Shown: piece after piece, positions 27,585 through 36,622 of the stretch
How the letters are laid out: each line of letters begins with the position of its first letter
How positions within the stretch are numbered: the stretch's first letter is position 1
Origin: Chloroflexota bacterium
GTDB taxonomy: Bacteria > Chloroflexota > Dehalococcoidia > Lucifugimonadales > UBA3495
Length of the DNA stretch: 64,000 nt
Direction of reading: 5' to 3'
Assembly (NCBI GenBank): GCA_022573285.1
Contig: JACZUF010000009.1
Coordinates: 1-64,000 of the forward strand
Program-made: the position numbers and the translations under genes
The notes under the pieces: generated by a model
Databases searched by the model: none
Told to the model about the DNA's origin: nothing
The model's input: the letters and a program-made list of their open reading frames with translations, nothing else

Positions 27585-27613
27585 TTGACACTCATATGGC
27601 GTTGTGATATTTT
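27585..27613 (+). promoter_or_regulatory. Sigma70-type promoter ahead of the respiratory cluster
   Basis: TTGACA (27585-27590) is followed after exactly 17 bases by TATTTT (27608-27613). This is the best promoter match noticed in the window and lies about 80 bases ahead of the first gene of the + strand respiratory cluster, with no other gene in between. Transcription would begin at about 27620. Confidence 0.65.
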
Positions 27614-27614
27614 T

Positions 27615-27648
27615 CACCTGGCCTCTGAACGGAGGCTTTTTTCAGGTG
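27615..27648 (+). promoter_or_regulatory. Nested hairpin with U-run at the start of the respiratory transcript
   Basis: GCCTCT-GAAC-GGAGGC (27621-27636) is a 6-bp hairpin followed by TTTTTT (27637-27642). Around it CACCTG (27615-27620) pairs perfectly with CAGGTG (27643-27648). The inner hairpin plus U-run looks like a terminator, but it begins where transcription from the promoter above should start. It may stop read-through from upstream, or shape the 5' end of the transcript; an attenuator is possible. Confidence 0.5.
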
Positions 27649-27695
27649 CGGTTTCCTTATTGAAACGTTAATTTTTGGCCACCGATAGGTGTCCT

Positions 27696-27992
27696 ATGTT
27701 CGATGACCCCAAAGCTTTAACCACCGTTGAATGGAACAACATCCACCTCTTTCTTCAGTGGATGTGGATCTATTTCCCCTTGGTTGTTACCTTCGCGATC
27801 ACCATGCTGACGGCCCATGCGCTGATTCCTTCGCTGGTGATCACGGGTCATCTACCGGAGTCGGCGCAGCGCCTGCGGGTCCCGTTGACCGGGTTCGCCG
27901 TTCTGGTGTTCGCCGCCGGCGTGGTCATCTTCGTCCTCGTGATTAACTCAGCGTTGGACGTCCGGCAGATCTACAACCGGTTCATATTCTAG
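27696..27992 (+). CDS. Small two-helix membrane protein preceding the Alternative Complex III genes
   Basis: The predicted 98-aa protein has two transmembrane helices (about 24-48 and 64-88) and a charged N-terminus (MFDDPKALTTVEWNNIH). I do not recognise a family. It is the first gene behind the promoter at 27585 and lies 60 bases ahead of actA on the same strand, so it is probably co-expressed and may be an accessory subunit. ATG 27696 is chosen over the slightly longer frame from 27675 because AGGTG precedes it. Confidence 0.65.
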   Translation: MFDDPKALTTVEWNNIHLFLQWMWIYFPLVVTFAITMLTAHALIPSLVITGHLPESAQRLRVPLTGFAVLVFAAGVVIFVLVINSALDVRQIYNRFIF

Positions 27993-28052
27993 ATCGACGT
28001 CAACGGCAGCGAGCGCAAGGTAAGAAAAACATTGAACGGAACAACTGACTAG

Positions 28053-28679
28053 ATGATGCCAAGTGGGAAAATGCTGCCACTGATGGTAGCCGGAGGGGTC
28101 GTAACCGTAGTCATGGGTTTCGTCGTAGTCGTTCTGCTCATCTCCTGGTTCTCCAACCCTCCATTCGGCCTCGGCAACGCCCCGGCCCAGCCGGTGGCCT
28201 TCCCCCATAGCGTCCACGTGGCGGAGAACAATATCCAATGCGAGTTCTGTCACCGGAATGTGACCAAGGGCGCGGCGGCGACGGTGCCTGCCGTAGAAAC
28301 GTGCCTGTTCTGCCATAAAGACATCGGCGGCGCGACCATCACCGCCCAGACCGAGATTCAGAAGGTCAGAACGGCCTTCGAGACCGGCCAGCCGATCAAT
28401 TGGGAGCGGGTCCACCGCCTCCCCGACCACGTCCGCTTCATCCATGAAGCGCATATCAGGTATTTCACCGACGAGACCATCCCGGTTAAATACGGCATCA
28501 ACGGTGAGGAGATTACCCAGTCGCTCGATGTCGCTCAGACCTGCACGATATGTCATGGCGACGTTGGGACCAAGACTGTGGTAACACCCAAGACCGGCCA
28601 GTCGTTGAAGATGGGAACCTGCGTCGATTGTCACCGGAACAACAACGTCCCCACGGACTGCACGGTCTGCCACAAGTAA
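28053..28679 (+). CDS. actA: Alternative Complex III subunit ActA, pentahaem cytochrome c
   Basis: This 208-aa protein has an N-terminal membrane anchor (about 8-33) and five CxxCH haem-binding sites at 63-67, 84-88, 164-168, 190-194 and 203-207, the expected number for ActA. It faces the extracytoplasmic side and carries electrons from the Fe-S arm of the complex towards the monohaem ActE or an external acceptor. Gene order (ActA, ActB1, ActB2, NrfD-like, ActC, ActD, ActE) supports the assignment. Confidence 0.9.
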   Translation: MMPSGKMLPLMVAGGVVTVVMGFVVVVLLISWFSNPPFGLGNAPAQPVAFPHSVHVAENNIQCEFCHRNVTKGAAATVPAVETCLFCHKDIGGATITAQTEIQKVRTAFETGQPINWERVHRLPDHVRFIHEAHIRYFTDETIPVKYGINGEEITQSLDVAQTCTICHGDVGTKTVVTPKTGQSLKMGTCVDCHRNNNVPTDCTVCHK

Positions 28680-28707
28680 TGGATATTGAAAACAGGGTCA
28701 TAGGTAG

Positions 28708-31026
28708 ATGAAACTAACCCGGCGAAACTTTCTTGCTTGGGCCGGCCTGGGCGCGGTGGGAGCCGTTGCCTGTGAGGGATTTGGCATCCGCCGCGGAGAG
28801 CTGGACATCCAGAGTCCCGTGCGCCTGCCGGAAGACCTGGTCCGGGGAAGCGACAACTGGTACGCCAGCCTGTGCCGGACCTGCCCATCCTGTGAGGGGA
28901 TCGTCGTCCGGGTGATGGAAGGCCGGGCCAAGAAGATTCAAGGCAACCCATTCTACCCGACCAACCAGGGCAAGACCCACGCCCGTTGCGAGGCCGGTCT
29001 CCAGGCCCTGTACCACCCGGACCGCATATCCTCGCCCCTGCGGCGCAGCGGCCCCCGCGGTTCCGGCCAGTTCCTGCCGGTGAATTGGCAGCCCAACGGC
29101 ATGGACTCGCTACGCGGCGCCCTCCAGTCCTTCGGCTCGTCCTCGGTGATGATTACCGAGCCCCTGCGTGGACATCTGGGACTCCTGGCTGACCGGTTCG
29201 CCTCGGCCATCGGCGGCGAGCACCTGGGCTTTGAAGCCATCGACAACAACACCTACCGGGCAGCGGTCAAGAACGTTTTCCAACAGGACTCCCTGCCCGA
29301 CCTCGACCTGGAAAACAGCCGGTTCATACTGTCCTTCGGCGCGGACTTCCTCTCCACCTGGGTCTCTCCCACCCGCTACAACCGCGGGTACGGCGAGTTC
29401 CGGCAGGGCGATGGCCGTGACCGGGGCATGTTCTATCAGATAGATTCCCGGTTCTCCATGACCGCGGCCAACGCCGACAAATGGCTGCCGGTGCGGCCCG
29501 GTTGGGAAGGCCATCTGGCCCTCAGTTTGGCCCAGGTCATTGTCTCAGAGGACCTGCAGGCCAGCGGCGTCGATGTGGACTCACTGGTCGGCGGCGAGGC
29601 CGGCAGACAAACCCTGAACACCTTCCGGCCTGAGACCGTAGCCCCCCTGGCCGGTCTCACCTCGGAGATGACCGGCGGCGATCCGGTGGAGTTCCTGAAA
29701 AACCTGGCCCGCAGCTTCGCCCGGACCCGGCCCAGCGTCGCCATCGGCGGCGGTTCCGCCGGAGCGCAGAGCAACGGCCTTTTCAACCTGGAAGCCATCT
29801 ACGCCCTCAACTACCTGGTGGGCAGCGTCGGCGTCAAGGGCGGAGTGCGGTTCAATCCCGGCAGCCCTTGGGACAATGTGCCCGCCTCCAGCAAGGTGGG
29901 CAGCCTGGAAGACTGGACCCGCGTCACCGAGCAGATCCGGAGCGGCAAAACGAAGCTGTTGATGCTCCACGGAGTAGACCCGGTGCACGGCCTGCCCGAG
30001 TCTCTGCAACTCAGAGACGCCATCGCCCAAGCCTCGGACCTGTACGTGGTCAGCTTCTCACCCTTCTTGGACGACACCAGTGTGATGGCCGACCTCATCC
30101 TACCCGACCGGGTCTACCTGGAGGACTGGGGCGACGACATAGCTGAGCCGGGGCCCGGATACCAGGTTGTGGGACTGCAACAGCCGGTGGTGAACCCGCT
30201 CTCCGACCTAGACCCCCTGAGCTTCCCCGATGTCCTGTTGACCATGGCCCAAGAATTGGGACGAGAGTCCCAGTTGCCGTGGGCCAATTTCAAGAGCATG
30301 CTCCGTGAGGGCTCCGACGCTTTGTTTGCGCTGAACCGGGGTTCCATCGAGGCTGGGTCCGCCGACGAATTCTGGAATCATCTGCTGCGGCGCGGCGGTT
30401 GGTGGGACGAGGGTTCCACCGGGCCCACCAACGTCCCGGCGCCCGACGGGCTGCTGCGGACCATTGCCAATAAGGCGTCTGACCCGGATTTTGCGGGGTT
30501 CGGCATCGGTCCCGACTCGTATTATCTGGTGCCGTTCGCCCACAACACCCTGCTGGACGGCTACAATGGCCACCTGCCGTGGCTCCAGGCCGCTCCGGAC
30601 CCGTTGTCCACCGTCACTTGGCAAACCTGGGTGGAGTTGAACGACGGCACCGCCAAACGTCTGGGCGTGAAGGAGGGGGACATAGTCCGCATCGAGTCCT
30701 CCAAAGATTCCATCCGCGCCGTGGTCTATCCGACCCCGGCTGTCCCTCCGGACGTGGTAAGCGTGCCGTTCGGGCAGGGCCGCAGACACGGTTCCGACTA
30801 CGCCACCGACCGTCCCGGCACCGAGAGTTCCAACGTGATGGACATCTTGGAGACGACCCAGGTCAAAGACACCGGTTCTCTGGCATGGGCCGGGACCAGG
30901 GTGCGGTTGTCCAAGACCGGCGACAGCGTCAGCATCTCGAAGTTGGAGGGCGACGTACGGGCAGTGGAGATCGGCGTAACGCCCGCCGAGGAAATCATCA
31001 AGACCATCAAACCGGAGAACGCCTAA
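28708..31026 (+). CDS. actB1: Alternative Complex III subunit ActB1, molybdopterin-oxidoreductase-like
   Basis: The 772-aa protein starts with a Tat-type signal (KLTRRNFLAWAGLGAVGA) and resembles the catalytic subunit of molybdopterin oxidoreductases. An N-terminal Fe-S motif CRTCPSC (about 56-62) is followed by a fourth Cys about 36 residues on (ARCEAG). In characterised ACIII the equivalent domain has lost molybdopterin and serves as a structural, electron-carrying part. Here the Fe-S half is a separate gene 75 bases downstream, whereas Rhodothermus has one fused ActB. Confidence 0.88.
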   Translation: MKLTRRNFLAWAGLGAVGAVACEGFGIRRGELDIQSPVRLPEDLVRGSDNWYASLCRTCPSCEGIVVRVMEGRAKKIQGNPFYPTNQGKTHARCEAGLQALYHPDRISSPLRRSGPRGSGQFLPVNWQPNGMDSLRGALQSFGSSSVMITEPLRGHLGLLADRFASAIGGEHLGFEAIDNNTYRAAVKNVFQQDSLPDLDLENSRFILSFGADFLSTWVSPTRYNRGYGEFRQGDGRDRGMFYQIDSRFSMTAANADKWLPVRPGWEGHLALSLAQVIVSEDLQASGVDVDSLVGGEAGRQTLNTFRPETVAPLAGLTSEMTGGDPVEFLKNLARSFARTRPSVAIGGGSAGAQSNGLFNLEAIYALNYLVGSVGVKGGVRFNPGSPWDNVPASSKVGSLEDWTRVTEQIRSGKTKLLMLHGVDPVHGLPESLQLRDAIAQASDLYVVSFSPFLDDTSVMADLILPDRVYLEDWGDDIAEPGPGYQVVGLQQPVVNPLSDLDPLSFPDVLLTMAQELGRESQLPWANFKSMLREGSDALFALNRGSIEAGSADEFWNHLLRRGGWWDEGSTGPTNVPAPDGLLRTIANKASDPDFAGFGIGPDSYYLVPFAHNTLLDGYNGHLPWLQAAPDPLSTVTWQTWVELNDGTAKRLGVKEGDIVRIESSKDSIRAVVYPTPAVPPDVVSVPFGQGRRHGSDYATDRPGTESSNVMDILETTQVKDTGSLAWAGTRVRLSKTGDSVSISKLEGDVRAVEIGVTPAEEIIKTIKPENA

Positions 31027-31101
31027 GGGCGGCGCCTGCCGTGATGGATAACGGCGAAGATCGCTACAGATCGACCAAGAAGAATATAGATAGGTTGGAC
31101 C

Positions 31102-31932
31102 ATGGTAACTCAGCGCGTAGAGCATAAATGGGGAATGGTAGTGGACCTGGACCGGTGCACCGGCTGCCAGGCCTGTGTTGTCGCCTGCCAGGCAGAGAAC
31201 AACATCCCCATCAACACCAAGGAATATTTCCAGCAACGGCGGGCCTACGAATGGATCCGCATCGAACGGTACTGGGAGGGGGAGTTCCCCAACGTCAAGG
31301 CCAAATTCATCCCCATCATGTGCCAGCACTGCGAAAACGCGCCCTGCGAGCCGGTCTGTCCGGTGTTCGCCACCTACCACAACGACGAAGGTCTAAACGT
31401 CCAGATCTACAACCGATGCATCGGGACCCGCTATTGCTCGGTCAACTGTCCCTACACCGTCCGGTTCTTCAACTTCTGGGAACCGGTGTGGCCGGAGCGA
31501 TTCAGGAACCAATTGAACCCCGACGTAACCGTCAGGAGCCGGGGCATCATGGAGAAGTGCACTTTCTGCGTGCAGCGCCTGCGCCGCGGCGAGGTCAGCG
31601 TAGAGCGCCGCGGTATTGAGCCCCTGACCGGCGAACGGATCCCCGTCGCCAACCGCAAGCTCAATTACCGGCAGATGAAAGAGGGCAACTTCCTGCCCGC
31701 CTGCGTCCAGGCCTGCCCGACCAACGCTCTGAATTTTGCCGACCAGCATGACGAGACCGGCCCGGTGAAACATTATTTCGACGAAGCCAACGAGCAGATT
31801 GAGACCCGGAAACACGGCGGCCACGTTGATGAAAGCCGTACCCGAGTCTACCGGTTGTTTGAAGAGCTAGGCACCAAGCCCAACGTGATCTACCTGAAGA
31901 AAGTTGAGCCATTCCCGTTGGAAAAGGCCTAG
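31102..31932 (+). CDS. actB2: Alternative Complex III subunit ActB2, ferredoxin-like Fe-S protein
   Basis: This 276-aa protein carries four cysteine clusters: CTGCQACVVAC, CQHCENAPCEPVC, CIGTRYCSVNC with CTFC, and CVQAC, enough for three to four Fe-S clusters as in NrfC/PsrB/DmsB-type proteins and the C-terminal half of fused ActB. It lacks its own signal peptide and would be exported with ActB1. The downstream NrfD-like gene starts 4 bases after its stop, indicating tight co-translation. Confidence 0.9.
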   Translation: MVTQRVEHKWGMVVDLDRCTGCQACVVACQAENNIPINTKEYFQQRRAYEWIRIERYWEGEFPNVKAKFIPIMCQHCENAPCEPVCPVFATYHNDEGLNVQIYNRCIGTRYCSVNCPYTVRFFNFWEPVWPERFRNQLNPDVTVRSRGIMEKCTFCVQRLRRGEVSVERRGIEPLTGERIPVANRKLNYRQMKEGNFLPACVQACPTNALNFADQHDETGPVKHYFDEANEQIETRKHGGHVDESRTRVYRLFEELGTKPNVIYLKKVEPFPLEKA

Positions 31933-31936
31933 ATAG

Positions 31937-33367
31937 ATGGCGGCAAGCGAACCTAAAGGTCACGGCCAACACGCCGGCATGTGGGTATTCCCAGATGCCA
32001 AGGTGATGAGTCAGGACGTCTCTGAAAAGACGAGGTCCATGCCTCAACCGTTCACCGTCGCGCTGGTGCTGACGGGCATCTTGTTCATCATCGGAATCGT
32101 GGGCTTCGTGGCCCGGGCGGCCGACGATGGATTTGACGAGATCGCCCCTTGGGGCTACTACATGGCCGTCTTCTCCTTGATTTTCATGGTGACCAGCGCA
32201 GCTCCCCTGGTTTCGGTGGCGTTCCGATTCACCAAGAGCCACTGGCGCAGACCCCTTTCCAGAGTCGGCGAGCTGTTCTCGGTCGTCGGAATCTTGAATC
32301 TGCTGATGTTCATCCCTCTGATGTTCCTCCTCCCATCTCTGGATAACCCGAATGGCGTGGTTGAAGGACAACTGGAATTGCGGAGGACCATCTGGTTCGA
32401 GGGGCCCATAGGTTCTCCCCACGCTTGGGACCTGTTGGGGGTGGCCTTCCTGGCCATAACCTCAATGGCGATCCTCTGGCTGTCCGCCATGCCGGATATG
32501 GCCGAGAGCCGCGGCACGGCCACCGGTTTCCGAGGCTGGGTCTACAACCGTTTGGCCGGTCATTGGTACGGCACCAAACGCCAGTGGAACACGCAGAAGG
32601 CGGGGCTGGCCCTGCTGGGCGCCTTCTACTTCATGATCATGATCTTCGTCCATTTCGAGATTAGCTCCGACTATGCCCAGAGCTTGATTCCCGGATGGAA
32701 GGATTCCATATTCCCGGTGATCTACAGTATCACCAGCCTCCAGATGGCCCTTGGAGCCATCCTCGTAACGCTATTTATCATGCGGCGTTGGGGCGGCTAC
32801 GAAGGGTACATAGGCAAGTCGCTTTTCTGGTCGGCCAGCAAAGTGCTGTTGGGAGTGACCCTGCTGTGGGTCTATCACCTGTTCGCTTTCTTCATCACCT
32901 TCTGGTACGGCCGGTTGGAGGTGGAGCAGAACATCATCAAGTACCTGGTCCTCGAGACCTACGGTTGGGTATTCCTCACCAATTTGATATTCAGTTTCAT
33001 TGCCCCATTCTCCGTGCTACTTTGGAATCCCGTCCGCCGGAGCGCCTGGGGACCGGCCCTTGCCGGGCTCCTGGTATTGATCGGCGGCCTGGCGTTCAAC
33101 ATTAGGATATTCGTCGGGGCGGCCAACGCTGCCCCAGGTTCAGAGATATACAACTCGTTCTTGGAGCACATTCCCGCTCCGGTGTATCCCGACGTTTGGG
33201 ACGTCTTCATGGTGGTGGGAGGAATCGGCGCCGCGATATTCATATACCTGGCAGCCACCAAACTGCTCCCTCTACTCTCCCTCTGGGAGGTCAAGGAGGG
33301 AACCATGTACCAAAAATGGGGCCAGTTCCTACGCGGAGAATATATGATATTGGCTAAACCTGAATAG
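31937..33367 (+). CDS. NrfD/PsrC-like quinol-interacting membrane subunit of Alternative Complex III (first of two)
   Basis: The 476-aa protein has about ten transmembrane helices and the loop patterns of the NrfD superfamily, including KSHWRRPLSRVGEL near residue 95 and a C-terminal LPLLSLWEVKEG that parallels the end of the next gene (VPLIPLYDIKEG). ACIII contains two NrfD-like subunits, ActC and ActF; this one probably corresponds to the second, moved to a place before actC. It would sit in the membrane and contribute to quinol oxidation or proton movement. I cannot separate ActC from ActF with certainty by eye. Confidence 0.8.
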   Translation: MAASEPKGHGQHAGMWVFPDAKVMSQDVSEKTRSMPQPFTVALVLTGILFIIGIVGFVARAADDGFDEIAPWGYYMAVFSLIFMVTSAAPLVSVAFRFTKSHWRRPLSRVGELFSVVGILNLLMFIPLMFLLPSLDNPNGVVEGQLELRRTIWFEGPIGSPHAWDLLGVAFLAITSMAILWLSAMPDMAESRGTATGFRGWVYNRLAGHWYGTKRQWNTQKAGLALLGAFYFMIMIFVHFEISSDYAQSLIPGWKDSIFPVIYSITSLQMALGAILVTLFIMRRWGGYEGYIGKSLFWSASKVLLGVTLLWVYHLFAFFITFWYGRLEVEQNIIKYLVLETYGWVFLTNLIFSFIAPFSVLLWNPVRRSAWGPALAGLLVLIGGLAFNIRIFVGAANAAPGSEIYNSFLEHIPAPVYPDVWDVFMVVGGIGAAIFIYLAATKLLPLLSLWEVKEGTMYQKWGQFLRGEYMILAKPE

Positions 33368-33444
33368 CCAGACTTAACGTGCCCGCATCGGAGGCGGGCC
33401 CATAAACCTGGGGAACGATCTGACAGCGTATACAGCGGAGCATC

Positions 33445-34836
33445 ATGCAGGAAGGCACACCGCTACAATCTAGACAGATAAACAGGGAGCTGCTGGTAAG
33501 CATCCTGAACTCGCCCAAGTGGTACTGGATGGCCATCGGCATCCTTGGCTTCATCGTGCTTATCGCCATGAGCGCCGCCGGCATCTTGATTAACCAGGGC
33601 TTTGGCGTTACCGGCCTGAACCGCCCGGTGATGTGGGGCTTCTTCATCACCAACTTCGTTTTCTGGATCGGCATCAGCCACGCCGGCGTGATGCTATCGG
33701 CCATCCTCCGCCTGTCCAAGGCCGAATGGCGGCGTCCCGCCACCCGGGCCGCAGAGATACTGACCGTCTTCTCACTATTGACGGCAATGATGATGCCGCT
33801 GATCCATACAGGCCGCCCGTGGCGCACGGTCTACTGGATCTACACCATGCCCTTCGTCCCTTACGACTACGCCCGCGGAATCTGGCCCAACATCCGGTCG
33901 CCGTTGGTCTGGGACCCCAGCGCCGTCTACACCTACCTGACGTCCAGTATCCTGTTCGTCATGGTCGCTTTGATACCAGACTTCGCGGTGTTGCGCGACC
34001 GCACCACCGGCCTGAGCAACCGCATCTACGGGATGCTGGCCATGGGCTGGCAGGGCAACGCCAGGCAGTGGAAGCTACAGATCATCGCCGGAGTGCTGCT
34101 CTCGGCGCTGATACTGCCGGTGTTCGTCTCGGTGCACAGCATCGTGTCCTGGGATTTCGGCATGGCGGTGTCCGTCAAGTCATGGCACTCCACCATCTTC
34201 GCCCCATACTTCGTGGTCGGCGCGGTGCACTCCGGCGTGTCCGCCGTCGCCTTGGTGTTGATCATTCTGCGCTACATCTACAGTTGGCAGAACTACATCC
34301 GTCACGAGCATATCGATGCTCTGGCCCGCCTGCTGATCGTGGTGGCCACCGGATGGTTCTACTTCTTCATCATGGAGGTCATCTTCGGCTTATACGGCCG
34401 GGAGGCCGACGAGGTAGCCGTGAGGACCTTCCAGTTCATGGTGAGTCCGTGGAATATCTGGATGTACATCTTCGTTGGGCTGACCTACTTCCTGCCGCTT
34501 TCCATCTGGCTCAGCCGGTCCGCACGCCGGAACCTGTGGATCATGTCCATCGCATGTGTCTCGGTGAACATCGGCATGTGGCTGGAGCGGTTCTTGATCA
34601 TCGTGCCCGGCCTGGCCCGCAAACAATTGCTGACCTTTGACTGGTACACCTACCGGCCCAGCACGATAGAATGGCTCATCATTATCGGCACCTTCGCCAT
34701 GGTCTCCATGCTGATGTTGACGATCGCCAAGGTGGTGCCGCTGATCCCGCTCTATGACATCAAAGAGGGGGAGATCCTAAGGACCGAAATAAAGATCGGC
34801 CGGGTCACCGTCCCGGCGGTCTTCCGGGAAGATTAA
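33445..34836 (+). CDS. actC: Alternative Complex III subunit ActC, NrfD-family quinol oxidoreductase
   Basis: This 463-aa protein has about ten transmembrane helices and clear NrfD/ActC wording: NRPVMWGFFITNFVFWIGIS followed by HAGVMLSAILRL, then KAEWRRPATRAAEILT, and HSIVSWDFGMAV in the middle. The H-A-G-x-x-L-S segment is part of the quinol-binding region of the family. It takes quinol electrons to the ActB Fe-S chain. It is followed 29 bases later by actD. Start at ATG 33445; the region before it carries no strong ribosome site. Confidence 0.9.
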   Translation: MQEGTPLQSRQINRELLVSILNSPKWYWMAIGILGFIVLIAMSAAGILINQGFGVTGLNRPVMWGFFITNFVFWIGISHAGVMLSAILRLSKAEWRRPATRAAEILTVFSLLTAMMMPLIHTGRPWRTVYWIYTMPFVPYDYARGIWPNIRSPLVWDPSAVYTYLTSSILFVMVALIPDFAVLRDRTTGLSNRIYGMLAMGWQGNARQWKLQIIAGVLLSALILPVFVSVHSIVSWDFGMAVSVKSWHSTIFAPYFVVGAVHSGVSAVALVLIILRYIYSWQNYIRHEHIDALARLLIVVATGWFYFFIMEVIFGLYGREADEVAVRTFQFMVSPWNIWMYIFVGLTYFLPLSIWLSRSARRNLWIMSIACVSVNIGMWLERFLIIVPGLARKQLLTFDWYTYRPSTIEWLIIIGTFAMVSMLMLTIAKVVPLIPLYDIKEGEILRTEIKIGRVTVPAVFRED

Positions 34837-34865
34837 CCAAGAGTAGGCATCTAGAGGGAACAAAA

Positions 34866-35390
34866 ATGGCCAAGCTACCAATCCTAGGGCTGTTTGAAAG
34901 CGCCGATCACGCCGCCGATGCTGGCGATGCCCTCAAGGCGGCCGGCGTTTCGCCAGCCGATTACGACTTTCTGACGGACACGCCCTACCCTGAGGGCGCA
35001 TTTGGAGAGCGGCAGGAAAACCACCGTCTCTATATCTTTCCTTTCGTCGGCGCTTTCATCGGTCTCACCGTAGGCATCTTGCTGACCTCCATGACCCAGG
35101 TGGCATATCCATTGGTCCAGGGCGGCAAACCGATCCTTTCCTTGCCCCCCATGGCCGTGGTGACCTACGAAAGCACCATGCTCACGGCCATCATCTTCAC
35201 GATCATCGGAATCATCTTCGAATCGCGGCTGCCCGCGTTCAAACAGGGCCTGTACGACACCCGCATCACCGAAGGGTACATCGGGGTCTTGGTCAACGTG
35301 GAAGAAGACCAGTTGACTCAGACCCAGACCCTGCTGACCCAGGCCGGAGCCATCGACGTAGTACGCAAGGACGGAGGGCCGGGGGCCTAA
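34866..35390 (+). CDS. actD: Alternative Complex III subunit ActD (DUF3341)
   Basis: The 174-aa protein has the ActD layout: a soluble N-terminal domain starting ILGLFESADHAADAGDAL, two transmembrane helices (about 58-80 and 100-120) and a C-terminal GVLVNVEEDQ domain. ActD is a structural membrane subunit of ACIII. GAGGGAACA precedes the ATG, and the stop overlaps the actE start codon (TAATG). Confidence 0.9.
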   Translation: MAKLPILGLFESADHAADAGDALKAAGVSPADYDFLTDTPYPEGAFGERQENHRLYIFPFVGAFIGLTVGILLTSMTQVAYPLVQGGKPILSLPPMAVVTYESTMLTAIIFTIIGIIFESRLPAFKQGLYDTRITEGYIGVLVNVEEDQLTQTQTLLTQAGAIDVVRKDGGPGA

Positions 35391-35935
35391 TGATAAACCG
35401 GGTCGGCTCAATTTCCTTTACGTCCGGCCTAACCCTTCCCAAGTTGGGAGGGCGAAAGCGCGGACTGAAGGGCTGGTTCTTGGGGACCGCCGTGCTCTTC
35501 GGGGTCTTGGTGGCCGGCTGTAGCCAGGGCACCTACCCGCTGGACATCTTCTATGAGCAGCACTACCAGCAGTCCTACAGGTCCCATGAGCCACCCCGTC
35601 TGTCCGGCGTGGCCGATGCGGTGGCCTTCTATCCGCCCACCGCATCGACCGTGACCAACACCGGCGCCGAACTATTCCTGGTGAACTGCCAGATGTGCCA
35701 CGGCGTCGACGCCAAGGGCACCGGGCCAGTGCTGAACAAACTGCGCGACAGCTACGGTTACCAGACCTTCGTCACGCCCGACCTGACGACCTTGCCCGCC
35801 TCGGCCATCGAGCCCTTCCTGAGGGCGGCCAGCCGGCCCTTCGGGCCCGATTCGGTCATGCCGCCCTTCGGCAAACTGTTGAGCGGCGCAGAGCGCACCG
35901 CCATCGCCCAATACATAAGCACGCTGCCCAAATAA
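35390..35935 (+). CDS. actE: Alternative Complex III subunit ActE, monohaem cytochrome c lipoprotein
   Basis: The 181-aa protein has a lipoprotein signal (VLVAGC, lipidated Cys44), the ActE-specific YEQHYQQSYRSHEPPRLSG segment and one haem site CQMCH (100-104), with a probable axial Met in SVMPPFGK (about residue 157). It is the terminal cytochrome of ACIII, passing electrons to the oxidase or a soluble cytochrome. Its start codon overlaps the actD stop by one base. Confidence 0.9.
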   Translation: MINRVGSISFTSGLTLPKLGGRKRGLKGWFLGTAVLFGVLVAGCSQGTYPLDIFYEQHYQQSYRSHEPPRLSGVADAVAFYPPTASTVTNTGAELFLVNCQMCHGVDAKGTGPVLNKLRDSYGYQTFVTPDLTTLPASAIEPFLRAASRPFGPDSVMPPFGKLLSGAERTAIAQYISTLPK

Positions 35936-35992
35936 CTTGGGCTCAGAAAACCCGGAGCGTATTGGGGCTGCGCTTCCGGCCGCGGTTGAAAT

Positions 35993-36622
35993 ATGAGACC
36001 TTCGTTCCAATCCCCCTCTCCAGCCAAGCCCTTTCCCAGGGCCTTCCCGCTGTTGGCCGTCTTCGCAGTATTTATCGCGTTGGCCGTTGCCCAGAGCGGC
36101 AGCCTCCACGCTCAGACCCCGGAGTCCGCTTTCGACGAAAGCTACGCCCAGGGCATCGACCGCATGATCATGTGCCCCGTCTGTCCGGCCGAGACCATCG
36201 ACCAAGCCCAGGTCGAGATCTCCCGGCAGATGCGGCTGATCGTCCGGGAGATGCTGGCCGAGGGCAAAGACCGGGACGACATACTGGACTTCTTCGTCGA
36301 GCGCTACGGCCAGGACATCTTGGCGGCCCCGCCCAAGTCCGGGGCCGATCTGGTGGCCTGGCTGCTGCCCGTCGGCGGCGTGATTGCCGCCCTGGTGGCC
36401 GTGTTCTTCATCATCCGGTCCATGACTCGCCGGGGACCAACTCTCGCTACGCCGCAGCCGGCCGTGGATGCCGGCCTGACTCCCTACTTGCAGCTGGTTG
36501 ACCGCCACCTGGACATGACCCGGGCCGGCGGCACATCCAACCAACCCAGTCCAGCCGTAGAATCACCGGGTACGGACCCTTCTGATCAAACGGGACCCTC
36601 CAGTCCGGAAGAGAGCAGATAG
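35993..36622 (+). CDS. ccmH: Cytochrome c maturation protein CcmH/CycL
   Basis: The 209-aa protein has a signal peptide, the redox motif CPVC (Cys61/Cys64) followed by the characteristic helical QVEISRQMRLIVREMLAEGK and FFVERYGQDIL, and one C-terminal membrane helix (about 122-145). CcmH reduces apocytochrome c thiols or delivers the apoprotein to the CcmF haem lyase. Its last base touches the ccmF start. The long Pro/Ser-rich C-terminal tail (about 150-209) is unusual. Confidence 0.87.
   Translation: MRPSFQSPSPAKPFPRAFPLLAVFAVFIALAVAQSGSLHAQTPESAFDESYAQGIDRMIMCPVCPAETIDQAQVEISRQMRLIVREMLAEGKDRDDILDFFVERYGQDILAAPPKSGADLVAWLLPVGGVIAALVAVFFIIRSMTRRGPTLATPQPAVDAGLTPYLQLVDRHLDMTRAGGTSNQPSPAVESPGTDPSDQTGPSSPEESR

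Noticed and set aside
30208-31380. 390-codon open frame on the minus strand
   Set aside because: Antisense to actB1 and actB2, which have Fe-S cysteine motifs on the + strand.
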